Positions 1-5,267 of a stretch of DNA of 5,267 nucleotides are shown piece by piece. The position numbers were made by a program, and so were the translations under genes. The DNA is from Bacillota bacterium (GTDB lineage: Bacteria > Bacillota > Clostridia > Tissierellales > Peptoniphilaceae). How positions within the stretch are numbered: the stretch's first letter is position 1; every line of letters begins with the position of its first letter. Under the pieces are notes generated by a model. It was not told where the DNA came from. It did not search any database and saw nothing but the letters and a program-made list of their open reading frames with translations. The stretch lies in assembly GCA_023418835.1 (NCBI GenBank), contig JAEZYW010000171.1:1-5267 (forward strand). The letters are read 5' to 3'.

Positions 1-2
1 TG

Positions 3-128
3 CATATACACATCGAAACTTTAAGATACAGGTTAAAAAGAATTGAGGAAATAACCGAATTAGAGCTATCAAAAAGTAAGGATCTATTATGTATACTTTT
101 AGCAATTGAAATAGAAAGACATTTATGA
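3..128 (+). CDS. PucR-family transcriptional regulator, C-terminal fragment
   Basis: Only the final 41 codons are present, in the frame starting at position 3 and ending at TGA 126-128; the rest lies upstream of the window. The peptide begins HIHIETLRYRLKRIEEITEL. This closely matches the C-terminal helix-turn-helix of PucR/CdaR-type regulators (HTH_30), with the pattern 'H.NTLRYRL.RIEE.TG.dL' followed by a short hydrophobic helix, here LLCILLAIEIERHL. The recognition-helix positions T6-L7-R8-Y9-R10-L11 and the following K/RIEE are intact, so the gene end looks undamaged. PucR-family proteins usually activate purine, allantoin, amino-acid or other nitrogen-compound catabolic genes lying next to them. 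Its position just upstream of, and in the same direction as, the transporter-enzyme operon suggests it is that operon's local regulator. The effector cannot be judged because the sensor domains are missing. Assignment to the HTH family is fairly sure; the regulatory link is inference. Confidence 0.8.
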   Translation, partial: HIHIETLRYRLKRIEEITELELSKSKDLLCILLAIEIERHL

Positions 129-140
129 CTTTCCATAAAT
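121..140 (+). terminator. weak inverted repeat at the regulator's 3' end
   Basis: ATTTATG (121-127) and CATAAAT (134-140) form a perfect 7-bp inverted repeat with a 6-nt loop, overlapping the regulator's stop codon. The stem is almost all A/T and no uninterrupted T-run follows, although the downstream stretch 150-165 is T-rich. It could be a poor intrinsic terminator, an operator half-site pair, or chance in AT-rich DNA. If it does not terminate, the regulator and the downstream genes could share a transcript. Confidence 0.2.
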
Positions 141-177
141 CAATAGTCAAATTTTCTGTTTTATTCCTATATATTGT

Positions 178-198
178 ATAAGCCTTATCTAATATAAT
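178..198 (+). promoter_or_regulatory. possible promoter/operator upstream of the OPT operon
   Basis: TATAAT at 193-198 matches the sigma-70/sigma-A -10 consensus. No convincing -35 sits 16-18 nt upstream; the nearest TTG-like hexamer (TTGTAT, 174-179) is only 13 nt away. This would fit an activator-dependent promoter. A second -10-like TATAAG lies at 177-182. A short perfect palindrome, ATAAG-C-CTTAT (178-188), lies immediately upstream of the -10 and is a candidate regulator site. In DNA this AT-rich such matches are common, so this is tentative. Apart from these elements, the 95-nt intergenic region 129-223 shows no riboswitch-like or RNA-gene structure. Confidence 0.3.
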
Positions 199-209
199 AT
201 TTCAAATTA

Positions 210-215
210 AGGAGG
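210..215 (+). promoter_or_regulatory. strong ribosome binding site of the OPT gene
   Basis: A perfect AGGAGG lies 8 nt upstream of ATG 224 and decides this start. It is the strongest ribosome site among the five operon genes, which suits the lead gene. Confidence 0.8.
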
Positions 216-223
216 TATTATAG

Positions 224-1774
224 ATGGATAAACGTAAAGAAAAAATATCAGCTTTTGAACCAATGACCTTAGGTCTTGGGATCATTCTTGCGATATTGTC
301 GGCTATTATTTGTATGCAAATTATCGGAAAAGTAGGAGTTACTCCAAATACATCTCTTATTGGGGCAATCGTTGCAATGGTTTTGGCAAGGATTCCCTCT
401 GCAATGTTTAGTAAGTATAAAAGCTTAGAAAGACAAAATTATATTCAAACTATAGTTTCTGGTGCTGGATTTTCTGCAGCAAATTGTGCGTTTTTAACTC
501 TAGCAATCTTTTATGTTATGGGAGAAACTAATTTTATTTTGCCTATGGCAATAGGTACTTCTTTAGGAGTGGGAGTATCTATATTTGTAGTAGGTAAAAT
601 GTTTGACTCTTCTATATTTCCCGCACAAGCAGCTTGGCCACCAGGGGTTGCTACAGCAAACGCAATACAAGCTGGAGACGAAGGTGGTAAAAAAGGAAGA
701 AGGCTAATAGAAGGGTTATTAGCCGGTGCTGTTGCTAGTCATTTTGGCTTGCCTGCAGCAGGAATAGGTATTGTTTTTATAGCAAATATATTTTCAATGA
801 TCGCTTTAGGTTTAGGTTTAGTCTTAAGGGGATATTCAACACAAATATTTAATATTGACTTAGGTACAACTTATATTCCCCATGGAGTCATGATTGGAGC
901 TGGTTTAATGGCTCTTATACAATCCATAATGGTTATTATGAAAAAAGATTCAGATAAAGATGATAACTTAAACATAACTGTTGATAGCGATAAGGCTAAA
1001 AAGAATTTAGGTCAAGCTGTTTTAATGTACATTGCTTGCACCATAATATTAGCTTTAGTTACAGGAGTTGTAAGTCGTATGAGCGCTCCTAAATTGATTC
1101 TTTGGATAATTTGGGCAACTTTTTCTGCTACTTCAGCAATGATGCTAGTGGGAATGGCAGCTATGCACTCTGGATGGTTTCCTGCTTTTGCTATTACAAC
1201 TATATTTATGACAATAGGAATGTTCTTTGGATTTGATATAGTTTCATTAGCTGTACTAACTGGTTTTGTTTCCTCTGTAGGTCCATGTTTTGCAGATATG
1301 GGATATGATTTAAAAACTGGATGGATTCTTAGGGGAAAAGGCGAAGATAGAGAACACGAATTATATGGACGAAGACAACAAGTTATGATAGAAATTTTGG
1401 GAGGATTAATAGGAGTAGCTGTAGTTGTATTAACTATGAACGTCTATTTCCAACAAGACATTTTACCTCCTGTTAGTAGGGTTTTTGCTACTACTATACA
1501 AGCTGCTGCGGATACTGATTTAATAAGAACTCTATTAATTTGGGCTATCCCTGGATTAATAATTCAACTCGTGGGAGGCAGCTCAAGAATGGTGGGAGTC
1601 TTATTTGCTACTGGATTACTAATAAATAATCCGATATATGGTATTGGAGTTTTAAGCGCAGTAGTTGTAAGAATGATTTTTGGAACCGAGTTTATGGAAG
1701 TAAGAGATGCTGGTTTAATCGCAGGCGATGGTTTATATGGATTTTTCTCAGCTATGTTAAAAGCTTTGTTCTAA
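224..1774 (+). CDS. OPT-family oligopeptide transporter
   Basis: This 516-residue polytopic membrane protein has about 14-16 hydrophobic segments, for example around residues 15-35, 76-99, 105-125, 165-203, 217-238, 265-285, 290-355, 388-406, 433-450 and 470-487. A charged hydrophilic loop at about 240-262 (KKDSDKDD...) splits two halves. OPT-family signatures are visible: FPAQAAWPPGVATANAIQAG (132-151), resembling the 'WPsG.A.AN.i' motif of OPT/YSL carriers; DMGYDLKTGW (358-367) followed by a charged loop with RRQQ (383-386); and GGSSRMVGVLFATGLL (451-466) near the C terminus. OPT carriers are proton-coupled importers of peptides or metal chelates. At 516 residues it is shorter than the usual 600-700, as in compact prokaryotic members found beside racemase and DUF genes. 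The start is fixed by AGGAGG at 210-215, 8 nt before ATG. It is first in the putative operon, so it probably imports the compound the downstream enzymes process. The substrate cannot be read from sequence. Confidence 0.9.
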   Translation: MDKRKEKISAFEPMTLGLGIILAILSAIICMQIIGKVGVTPNTSLIGAIVAMVLARIPSAMFSKYKSLERQNYIQTIVSGAGFSAANCAFLTLAIFYVMGETNFILPMAIGTSLGVGVSIFVVGKMFDSSIFPAQAAWPPGVATANAIQAGDEGGKKGRRLIEGLLAGAVASHFGLPAAGIGIVFIANIFSMIALGLGLVLRGYSTQIFNIDLGTTYIPHGVMIGAGLMALIQSIMVIMKKDSDKDDNLNITVDSDKAKKNLGQAVLMYIACTIILALVTGVVSRMSAPKLILWIIWATFSATSAMMLVGMAAMHSGWFPAFAITTIFMTIGMFFGFDIVSLAVLTGFVSSVGPCFADMGYDLKTGWILRGKGEDREHELYGRRQQVMIEILGGLIGVAVVVLTMNVYFQQDILPPVSRVFATTIQAAADTDLIRTLLIWAIPGLIIQLVGGSSRMVGVLFATGLLINNPIYGIGVLSAVVVRMIFGTEFMEVRDAGLIAGDGLYGFFSAMLKALF

Positions 1775-1814
1775 AGTTAGTCTATACATTTGAATCTGAC
1801 TGAAAGGATTAATT

Positions 1815-2483
1815 ATGTACAATATTGGTTTGATAAGAGTTGTTTCAATTTTTGAAGAAGAATTTTTAAACACTCACGGAAAAATAATTGAAAAAAACTT
1901 TACAGATATAAAAGTAGAATCACTAGCTATTGAAGACCAACCAGAAGGCATCCATGACGATGAGACAGAAAAAATCGCTATTCCTAAAATAGTGAATCTT
2001 GCAAAGAAAAATTTTTCAAATAAAGATGCAATAATAATCTCTTGTGCTGGTGATCCTGCTTTAGAAATTTTGAGAGAAGAAATGGATGTCCCTGTAATAG
2101 GTGCAGGAGAAAGCGCAGCCCTTCTTAGCAAAATTTATGGCGAAAAAGTTGGAATAGTAGGGATCACAAAAAATCTCCCTAAATCATATATTAAAATATT
2201 AGGTTCCAATATCGTAGGAAAGCCCTTTATAAAAGGTATAGATAGCACTTTGGATCTAATGAAAGAGGATGGTATAGACAAAGTTTTGCTCCACTGTAGA
2301 GAACTTAAAGAACTGGGAGCTGATGTTCTAATATTCGCCTGCACCGGTTTGTCTACGATGAAAATAGCGCCAATTGTAGAAAAAGAAATTGGATTAAAAG
2401 TTGTAGATTGCGTATATGCTGAAGCAGTTATGGCTCATGGGGCGTGTATAAGAAAGGATTTTTATAATGAAAATGTTAACTAA
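1815..2483 (+). CDS. Aspartate/glutamate/hydantoin racemase superfamily protein
   Basis: This 222-residue cytosolic protein has the two-lobed, pseudo-symmetric pattern of PLP-independent two-cysteine racemases. It opens with a beta strand (YNIGLIRVVS). The first catalytic-type cysteine is C77 in IIISCAGDPAL (73-83). A linker VPVIGAGESAA (92-102) follows, then a strand GEKVGIVGITKN (109-120), and the second cysteine is C176 in VLIFACTGLST (171-181). The GDP after C77 and the G.GE(S)A loop resemble hydantoin racemases and AroM-like relatives more than glutamate racemase MurI. Length is normal for the family (about 220-250). Family chemistry is abstraction and return of a C-alpha proton between two cysteines; the substrate could be an amino acid, a hydantoin or a related acid. 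The start has AAAGGA at 1803-1808, 6 nt upstream. It lies 40 nt after the transporter and its last 17 nt overlap the DUF917 gene. A role in cell-wall D-glutamate supply is unlikely given the operon setting. Confidence 0.85.
   Translation: MYNIGLIRVVSIFEEEFLNTHGKIIEKNFTDIKVESLAIEDQPEGIHDDETEKIAIPKIVNLAKKNFSNKDAIIISCAGDPALEILREEMDVPVIGAGESAALLSKIYGEKVGIVGITKNLPKSYIKILGSNIVGKPFIKGIDSTLDLMKEDGIDKVLLHCRELKELGADVLIFACTGLSTMKIAPIVEKEIGLKVVDCVYAEAVMAHGACIRKDFYNENVN
2453..2458 (+). promoter_or_regulatory. ribosome binding site of the DUF917 gene, inside the racemase gene
   Basis: AAAGGA lies within the last codons of the upstream racemase gene, 8 nt before ATG 2467. It decides between the two nearby in-frame starts (2467 and 2473) and places the start 17 nt before the end of the racemase gene. 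Confidence 0.6.
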
Positions 2484-3513
2484 AGAAGACATAAAAAATC
2501 TCGTTATGGGAGGATGTATATTAGGCGGTGGCGGCGGCGGTTCAATGGAACTTGGACTCGAATTTGGATATCAAGCCATAGAGACAGCAGAGATAAATCT
2601 AATTGACATTTCAGAGTTAGAAGATGAAGATACTGTAGTCTGCGCCTCCATGGTAGGTGCACCTTCTGCAATAGAAAGTTTTGTAAGCAAATCAGATTAT
2701 GAATATTCCATTAAAAAAATGCAGAAAGAGTTAAATCAAGAAATAAAAGGTATTTTCACCAATGAAAATGGTGGAGGATCTAGTATCAACGGATTCATGC
2801 AAAGTGCTTTAACTGGCATTCCTTTAGTCGATGCCCCAGCAAATGGAAGGGCTCATCCTACGGGGATTATGGGGAGTTTAAATCTCCATAAAAATAGCGA
2901 TTACTTAAGTACACAAATATATTCTGGAGGAAATCCTGATATTGGGAATAATGTTAGAGGCGTAGTTTCTGGCAATCTTAATAGTTGCTCTAAAGTAATT
3001 AGAAATGCATCAGTAGTTGCAGGAGGTATGGTTGTTGTCGTTAGAAATCCAGTAAATGTTAGTTATCTTAAAAATAACGGAGCCGTTGGAGCTTGGAGTT
3101 TTGCAATTAATTTGGGAAAAGCATATTATGAAGCTTTAGATAATAAAGAATGTCCAATTGAAAAAGTAACGAATTTTTTAAATGGAGAAATCGTCACATC
3201 GGGCAATGTAAGTAAATACGAATTATTAAGCGAAGGTGGATTTGATATTGGAAATATTTACGTGGAAGATTGCGAACTGACATTTTGGAATGAATATATG
3301 ACTTTAGATAAGAATAAGAGAATTTATACTTTTCCTGATTTAATAATGACTTTTGACAATAAAACTAAATTGCCCATAACTACAGCAGAAATTAAAGAGG
3401 GAATGGAGATAACAGTAATCGCAAGTAATAAAGATAACATTCCATTAGGTTCTCCAATGTTTGATAAGGAATTACTTAAAGAAGTTAGCGAAATAATTAA
3501 AAAAGAAATTTAA
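2467..3513 (+). CDS. DUF917 / S-methyl-thiohydantoin desulfurase-like protein
   Basis: This 348-residue soluble protein is recognised by the DUF917 N-terminal pattern: a lysine-rich helix LTKEDIKNLVMGG followed by the glycine-rich LGGGGGGS (19-26), then a long helix. Other family-like blocks are ENGGGSSING (100-109) and GIPLVDAPANGRAHPTG (117-133), with D122, R128 and H130 as likely active-site or ligand residues. The latter part, from about 165 (GVVSGN...), forms the C-terminal domain with strands such as VVVVRNPV (189-196). Pfam now names these domains S-methyl thiohydantoin desulfurase N- and C-terminal; members often sit beside hydantoinase or racemase genes. Whether this copy acts on a sulfur-containing ring is unknown. 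Length fits the family (about 350-370). ATG 2467 is preferred over the in-frame ATG 2473 because AAAGGA (2453-2458) is 8 nt upstream of it. The gene starts inside the end of the racemase gene, which implies translational coupling. Confidence 0.82.
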   Translation: MKMLTKEDIKNLVMGGCILGGGGGGSMELGLEFGYQAIETAEINLIDISELEDEDTVVCASMVGAPSAIESFVSKSDYEYSIKKMQKELNQEIKGIFTNENGGGSSINGFMQSALTGIPLVDAPANGRAHPTGIMGSLNLHKNSDYLSTQIYSGGNPDIGNNVRGVVSGNLNSCSKVIRNASVVAGGMVVVVRNPVNVSYLKNNGAVGAWSFAINLGKAYYEALDNKECPIEKVTNFLNGEIVTSGNVSKYELLSEGGFDIGNIYVEDCELTFWNEYMTLDKNKRIYTFPDLIMTFDNKTKLPITTAEIKEGMEITVIASNKDNIPLGSPMFDKELLKEVSEIIKKEI

Positions 3514-3523
3514 GGAGATATTC

Positions 3524-4456
3524 ATGTTACTAAAAGAAGTTTTAAATATTTATGACATTATTGATACAGCAACAGTAAGTGGTGAAGATGTTAAATCTTA
3601 TCTTAATAGTATCAGAGAAACAGAAATAGAAGTTAATACTATTGAAGGAAAACAAGGCTCTACAGATTTTATTAGAATAACTATCCCTGGGACAAATGGA
3701 AAAATAAAGGGCGGAGATGCCCCGACTTTAGGAATTCTCGGAAGATTAGGGGGAATTGGTGCAAGACCTGAAATGATTGGATTTGTTTCCGACGGCGATG
3801 GGGCTTTAGTTGCTTTAGCCGTTGCTGCAAAAATACTAGATATGCAAAATAAAGGAGATTTTTTAGATGGTGATATCATAGTTTCAACTCATATTTGTCC
3901 AAATGCTCCAACCCAACCCCACGATCCTGTACCTTTTATGGGTTCTCCCGTGGAAATGTCTCAGGTAAACGAAGAAGAAGTAAGGGGAGATTTTGACGCT
4001 ATCTTGTCTATTGATACAACAAAAGGTAATAAAATCATAAATCATAAAGGTTTTGCAATCTCTCCAACAGTTAAAGAAGGCTATATTCTAAAAGTAAGTG
4101 ATGACTTATTGGAAACTATGATGGTTACAACTGGACAATTGCCAAAGGTATTTGCACTTTCCCATCAAGACATCACACCTTATGGAAATGACTTATATCA
4201 TTTAAATAGTATTTTACAACCTGCAACTGCCACTGATGCGCCCGTTGTTGGTATAGCCATCACTACTGAAACACCTGTACCTGGATCTGCCACTGGAGCA
4301 TCTCATCCCATGGATTTAGAAGCTTGTGGAAGATTTGTTTTAGAGGTTGCCAAATCTTATGGCAAAAAAAATATAGATTTCTATGATAAAGATGAATTTA
4401 AAGCAATTTTAGAAAAATATGGGGATTTGAAAAAGTTCCAAACACTAGGTAATTAA
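3524..4456 (+). CDS. DUF1177 family protein, function unknown
   Basis: This 310-residue soluble protein has no signal peptide or membrane segment. I recognise it as DUF1177 from its overall pattern and neighbours; no reaction is assigned to that family. Striking blocks are GILGRLGGIGARPEMIGFVSDGDGA (70-94); GDIIVSTHICPNAPTQPHDP (116-135) with H123, C125 and H133; LSIDTTKGNKIINHKGFAISPT (161-182) with D164 and H174; and TETPVPGSATGASHPMD (248-264) with H261. The order 'GFVSDGDGALVALAVAAKIL', then a strand ending STHICP, then a DTTKGN segment recalls the layout of zinc exopeptidase-like folds (M20/M28/M42). That resemblance is my inference and not an established assignment. AAGGAG (3512-3517) overlaps the stop codon of the DUF917 gene and lies 6 nt before the start, so the two are likely coupled. 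In this operon it is a candidate for the hydrolytic step, since no recognised amidase or peptidase is present. Confidence 0.75.
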   Translation: MLLKEVLNIYDIIDTATVSGEDVKSYLNSIRETEIEVNTIEGKQGSTDFIRITIPGTNGKIKGGDAPTLGILGRLGGIGARPEMIGFVSDGDGALVALAVAAKILDMQNKGDFLDGDIIVSTHICPNAPTQPHDPVPFMGSPVEMSQVNEEEVRGDFDAILSIDTTKGNKIINHKGFAISPTVKEGYILKVSDDLLETMMVTTGQLPKVFALSHQDITPYGNDLYHLNSILQPATATDAPVVGIAITTETPVPGSATGASHPMDLEACGRFVLEVAKSYGKKNIDFYDKDEFKAILEKYGDLKKFQTLGN

Positions 4457-4457
4457 A

Positions 4458-5123
4458 ATGAAAAAACTCTTGGCTATAACAATTGGACAAGCGCCTCGGG
4501 ATGATATGATGCAACAAATGTTGCCATATTTAAAAGATTTTGAAATTGTACAAAGAGGTGCCCTAGATGGTCTGTCTAAGGAATATATAATAGAGAATTT
4601 TGCACCTAGCAAAGGTGATTACATTTTAGAATCAAAATTAAGCAATGGAGATTACGTAAATTTTTCCGAGGAAAAAATATTATACAGAATTCAACAAATA
4701 TTGACAGAAGAAGAAAATAATGTGGATTTGGTTCTTATGCTTTGTACAGGTGTATTTGAACATGAATTCAAAACAAAACATAGCATTATTTATCCCCAAA
4801 AACTAATTCATCCAATAATTTCACATTTAGTTGGAAATACAAAATTGGTCGTTTTAAATCCAAGTGAATCCCAAATTCCTCAATCTATGGAAAAGTGGAG
4901 AAAAGTAGTTAACAACGTATCGGCAACTTTTGTTTCTCCCTATGCTAATAACCCAAAAGAATTTGAAGATGCAGTTAAATTTATTAGTGAGGAAAATCCA
5001 GAAATAGTTTTTATGGATTGTATGGGATACACTGAGAACATGAGAGAATACTTTAAAGAAAAGACAAATAAAAGTGTGATCTTGGGCAATGTATTAGTAG
5101 GAAAAATTTTAAGCGAAAGGTGA
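4458..5123 (+). CDS. AroM family protein (Asp/Glu racemase-like)
   Basis: This 221-residue soluble protein matches AroM, which is about 225 residues in E. coli. The N-terminal block KLLAITIGQAPRDDMM (3-18) is typical. It is followed by VQRGALDGLSKEYI (31-44), the central LVLMLCTGVF (91-100) with C96, LNPSESQIPQSMEKW (133-147), and the C-terminal VFMDCMGYT (184-192) with C188, ending in ILGNVLVGKIL (208-218). AroM is named for its place in the E. coli aroL region, and its biochemical role is unestablished; there is no sign of aromatic biosynthesis genes here. The C96 and C188 strand ends correspond in placement to the paired catalytic cysteines of the Asp/Glu racemase superfamily, so an isomerase or lyase role on the imported compound is plausible (inference). 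It starts 1 nt after the DUF1177 stop with only a weak AGGT (4447-4450) upstream, so expression probably depends on translational coupling. It is the last gene of the operon in view. Confidence 0.85.
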   Translation: MKKLLAITIGQAPRDDMMQQMLPYLKDFEIVQRGALDGLSKEYIIENFAPSKGDYILESKLSNGDYVNFSEEKILYRIQQILTEEENNVDLVLMLCTGVFEHEFKTKHSIIYPQKLIHPIISHLVGNTKLVVLNPSESQIPQSMEKWRKVVNNVSATFVSPYANNPKEFEDAVKFISEENPEIVFMDCMGYTENMREYFKEKTNKSVILGNVLVGKILSER

Positions 5124-5182
5124 AAATCTTTAGACATAAAACTTTATAAGACTTTAAAATTAAAAGGTAGTGTTGCAGAATG
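5124..5182. other. short AT-rich spacer after the AroM gene
   Basis: This 59-nt stretch holds no open frame, strong hairpin or convincing promoter. The operon has no terminator of its own here; the first good stem-loop downstream is the one at 5213-5248, within the presumed insertion sequence. Confidence 0.5.
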
Positions 5183-5212
5183 GAGACTGTAAAATAATTT
5201 GTGTATGAAAGC

Positions 5213-5248
5213 CCTCCTGATTAAGGTAAAATAAACTTAATTAGGAGG
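5213..5248 (+). terminator. 13-bp hairpin followed by a T-run, sequestering the next gene's ribosome site
   Basis: The left arm 5213-5225 (CCTCCTGATTAAG) pairs with the right arm 5236-5248 (CTTAATTAGGAGG) over 13 bp with one G-T wobble and a 10-nt loop. Six T residues follow at 5250-5255. The structure fits a rho-independent terminator for transcripts arriving from the AroM operon. It also fully pairs the AGGAGG (5243-5248) that is the ribosome site for ATG 5256. Both effects would keep external transcription from expressing the downstream gene, a known self-limiting feature of several insertion sequences. Confidence 0.65.
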
Positions 5249-5255
5249 ATTTTTT

Positions 5256-5267
5256 ATGGGAAGAAAG
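5256..5267 (+). CDS. start of a truncated gene (MGRK...), possible transposase
   Basis: Only four codons are present before the window ends: M-G-R-K. The start is supported by a perfect AGGAGG at 5243-5248, 7 nt upstream, which is buried in the hairpin. The basic opening and the IS-like upstream DNA suggest a transposase, but four residues cannot identify a family. Confidence 0.45.

Larger units (their letters stand above)
5183..5267 (+). mobile_element. probable left end of an insertion sequence (IS256-like?), truncated by the window
   Basis: From about 5183 the sequence GAGACTGTAAAATAATTTGT resembles, from memory, terminal repeats of Firmicute IS256-family elements. It is followed within about 75 nt by a hairpin over a ribosome site and a gene starting MGRK, a common beginning for such transposases. 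The right end, the rest of the transposase and the target-site duplication are all outside the window, so neither family nor boundary can be proven. An ordinary small gene with a leader hairpin remains possible. Confidence 0.4.

Noticed and set aside
1775..1814. Possible terminator between the transporter and racemase genes (GTTAG ... CTGAC)
   Set aside because: The stem is only about 5 bp with a G-T pair, has a long loop and no T-run; the gap is more likely read through.
1874..2131. Open frame on the - strand, 85 codons, within the racemase gene
   Set aside because: It lies wholly antisense to a well-supported gene, has serine/isoleucine-rich composition typical of antisense frames, and matches no known family.
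2135..2344. Open frame on the - strand, 69 codons, within the racemase gene
   Set aside because: It is antisense to conserved coding sequence and has no recognisable product.
2473..2475. Alternative ATG start for the DUF917 gene
   Set aside because: The spacing from AAAGGA (2453-2458) would be 14 nt, against 8 nt for ATG 2467.
2524..2542. Run of GGC/GGT codons, possibly a simple repeat or foreign patch
   Set aside because: It encodes the conserved glycine-rich motif of DUF917 (residues 20-25); the local GC rise follows from the protein sequence.
3598..3879. Open frame on the - strand, 93 codons, within the DUF1177 gene
   Set aside because: It is antisense to a conserved block of DUF1177, proline/serine/isoleucine-rich and without a family match.
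4940..5137. Open frame on the - strand, 65 codons, overlapping the AroM gene end
   Set aside because: It covers the conserved AroM C-terminal motif in antisense and has no recognisable product.
5173..5195. TTGCAG (5173-5178) with TAAAAT (5190-5195) as a promoter for the downstream gene
   Set aside because: The spacer is only 11 nt, far below the usual 16-18, so it is unlikely to act as a sigma-A promoter.

Overview
The window comes from a low-GC, AT-rich genome with strong Shine-Dalgarno sites (AGGAGG/AAGGAG), A/T-ending codons and frequent AGA arginine codons. This fits an anaerobic Firmicute of the Clostridia/Tissierellia kind, but no 16S or marker gene is present to settle the species. 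All real genes lie on the + strand.

Layout: (1) positions 3-128 are the last 41 codons of a PucR-type transcriptional regulator. (2) Positions 129-223 form a short AT-rich intergenic region with weak inverted repeats, a -10-like box and a strong ribosome binding site. (3) Positions 224-5123 hold five tightly packed genes that look like one operon: an OPT-family membrane transporter; an Asp/Glu/hydantoin racemase-superfamily protein; a DUF917 (S-methyl-thiohydantoin-desulfurase-like) protein; a DUF1177 protein; and an AroM-family protein. Gaps between them are 40 nt, a 17-nt overlap, 10 nt and 1 nt. (4) Positions 5124-5182 are a short AT-rich spacer. (5) From about 5183 there appears to be the left end of an insertion sequence: an end-like motif, a 13-bp hairpin that buries the ribosome binding site of the next gene, and the first four codons of that gene (MGRK...), cut off by the window edge.

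How the genes may work together (inference): the PucR-like protein would sense a nitrogenous substrate and control the operon. The OPT carrier would import a peptide or small amide/cyclic compound, and the four soluble enzymes would isomerise and break it down. Two of the four (the racemase and AroM) each carry two cysteines in positions that suit the two-cysteine racemase/isomerase mechanism. DUF917 is linked by family name to hydantoin-type rings, and DUF1177 has no assigned reaction. The substrate is unknown. The set looks like an uncharacterised catabolic module for hydantoin-like, D-amino-acid or modified-peptide compounds, and it is the most interesting item here.
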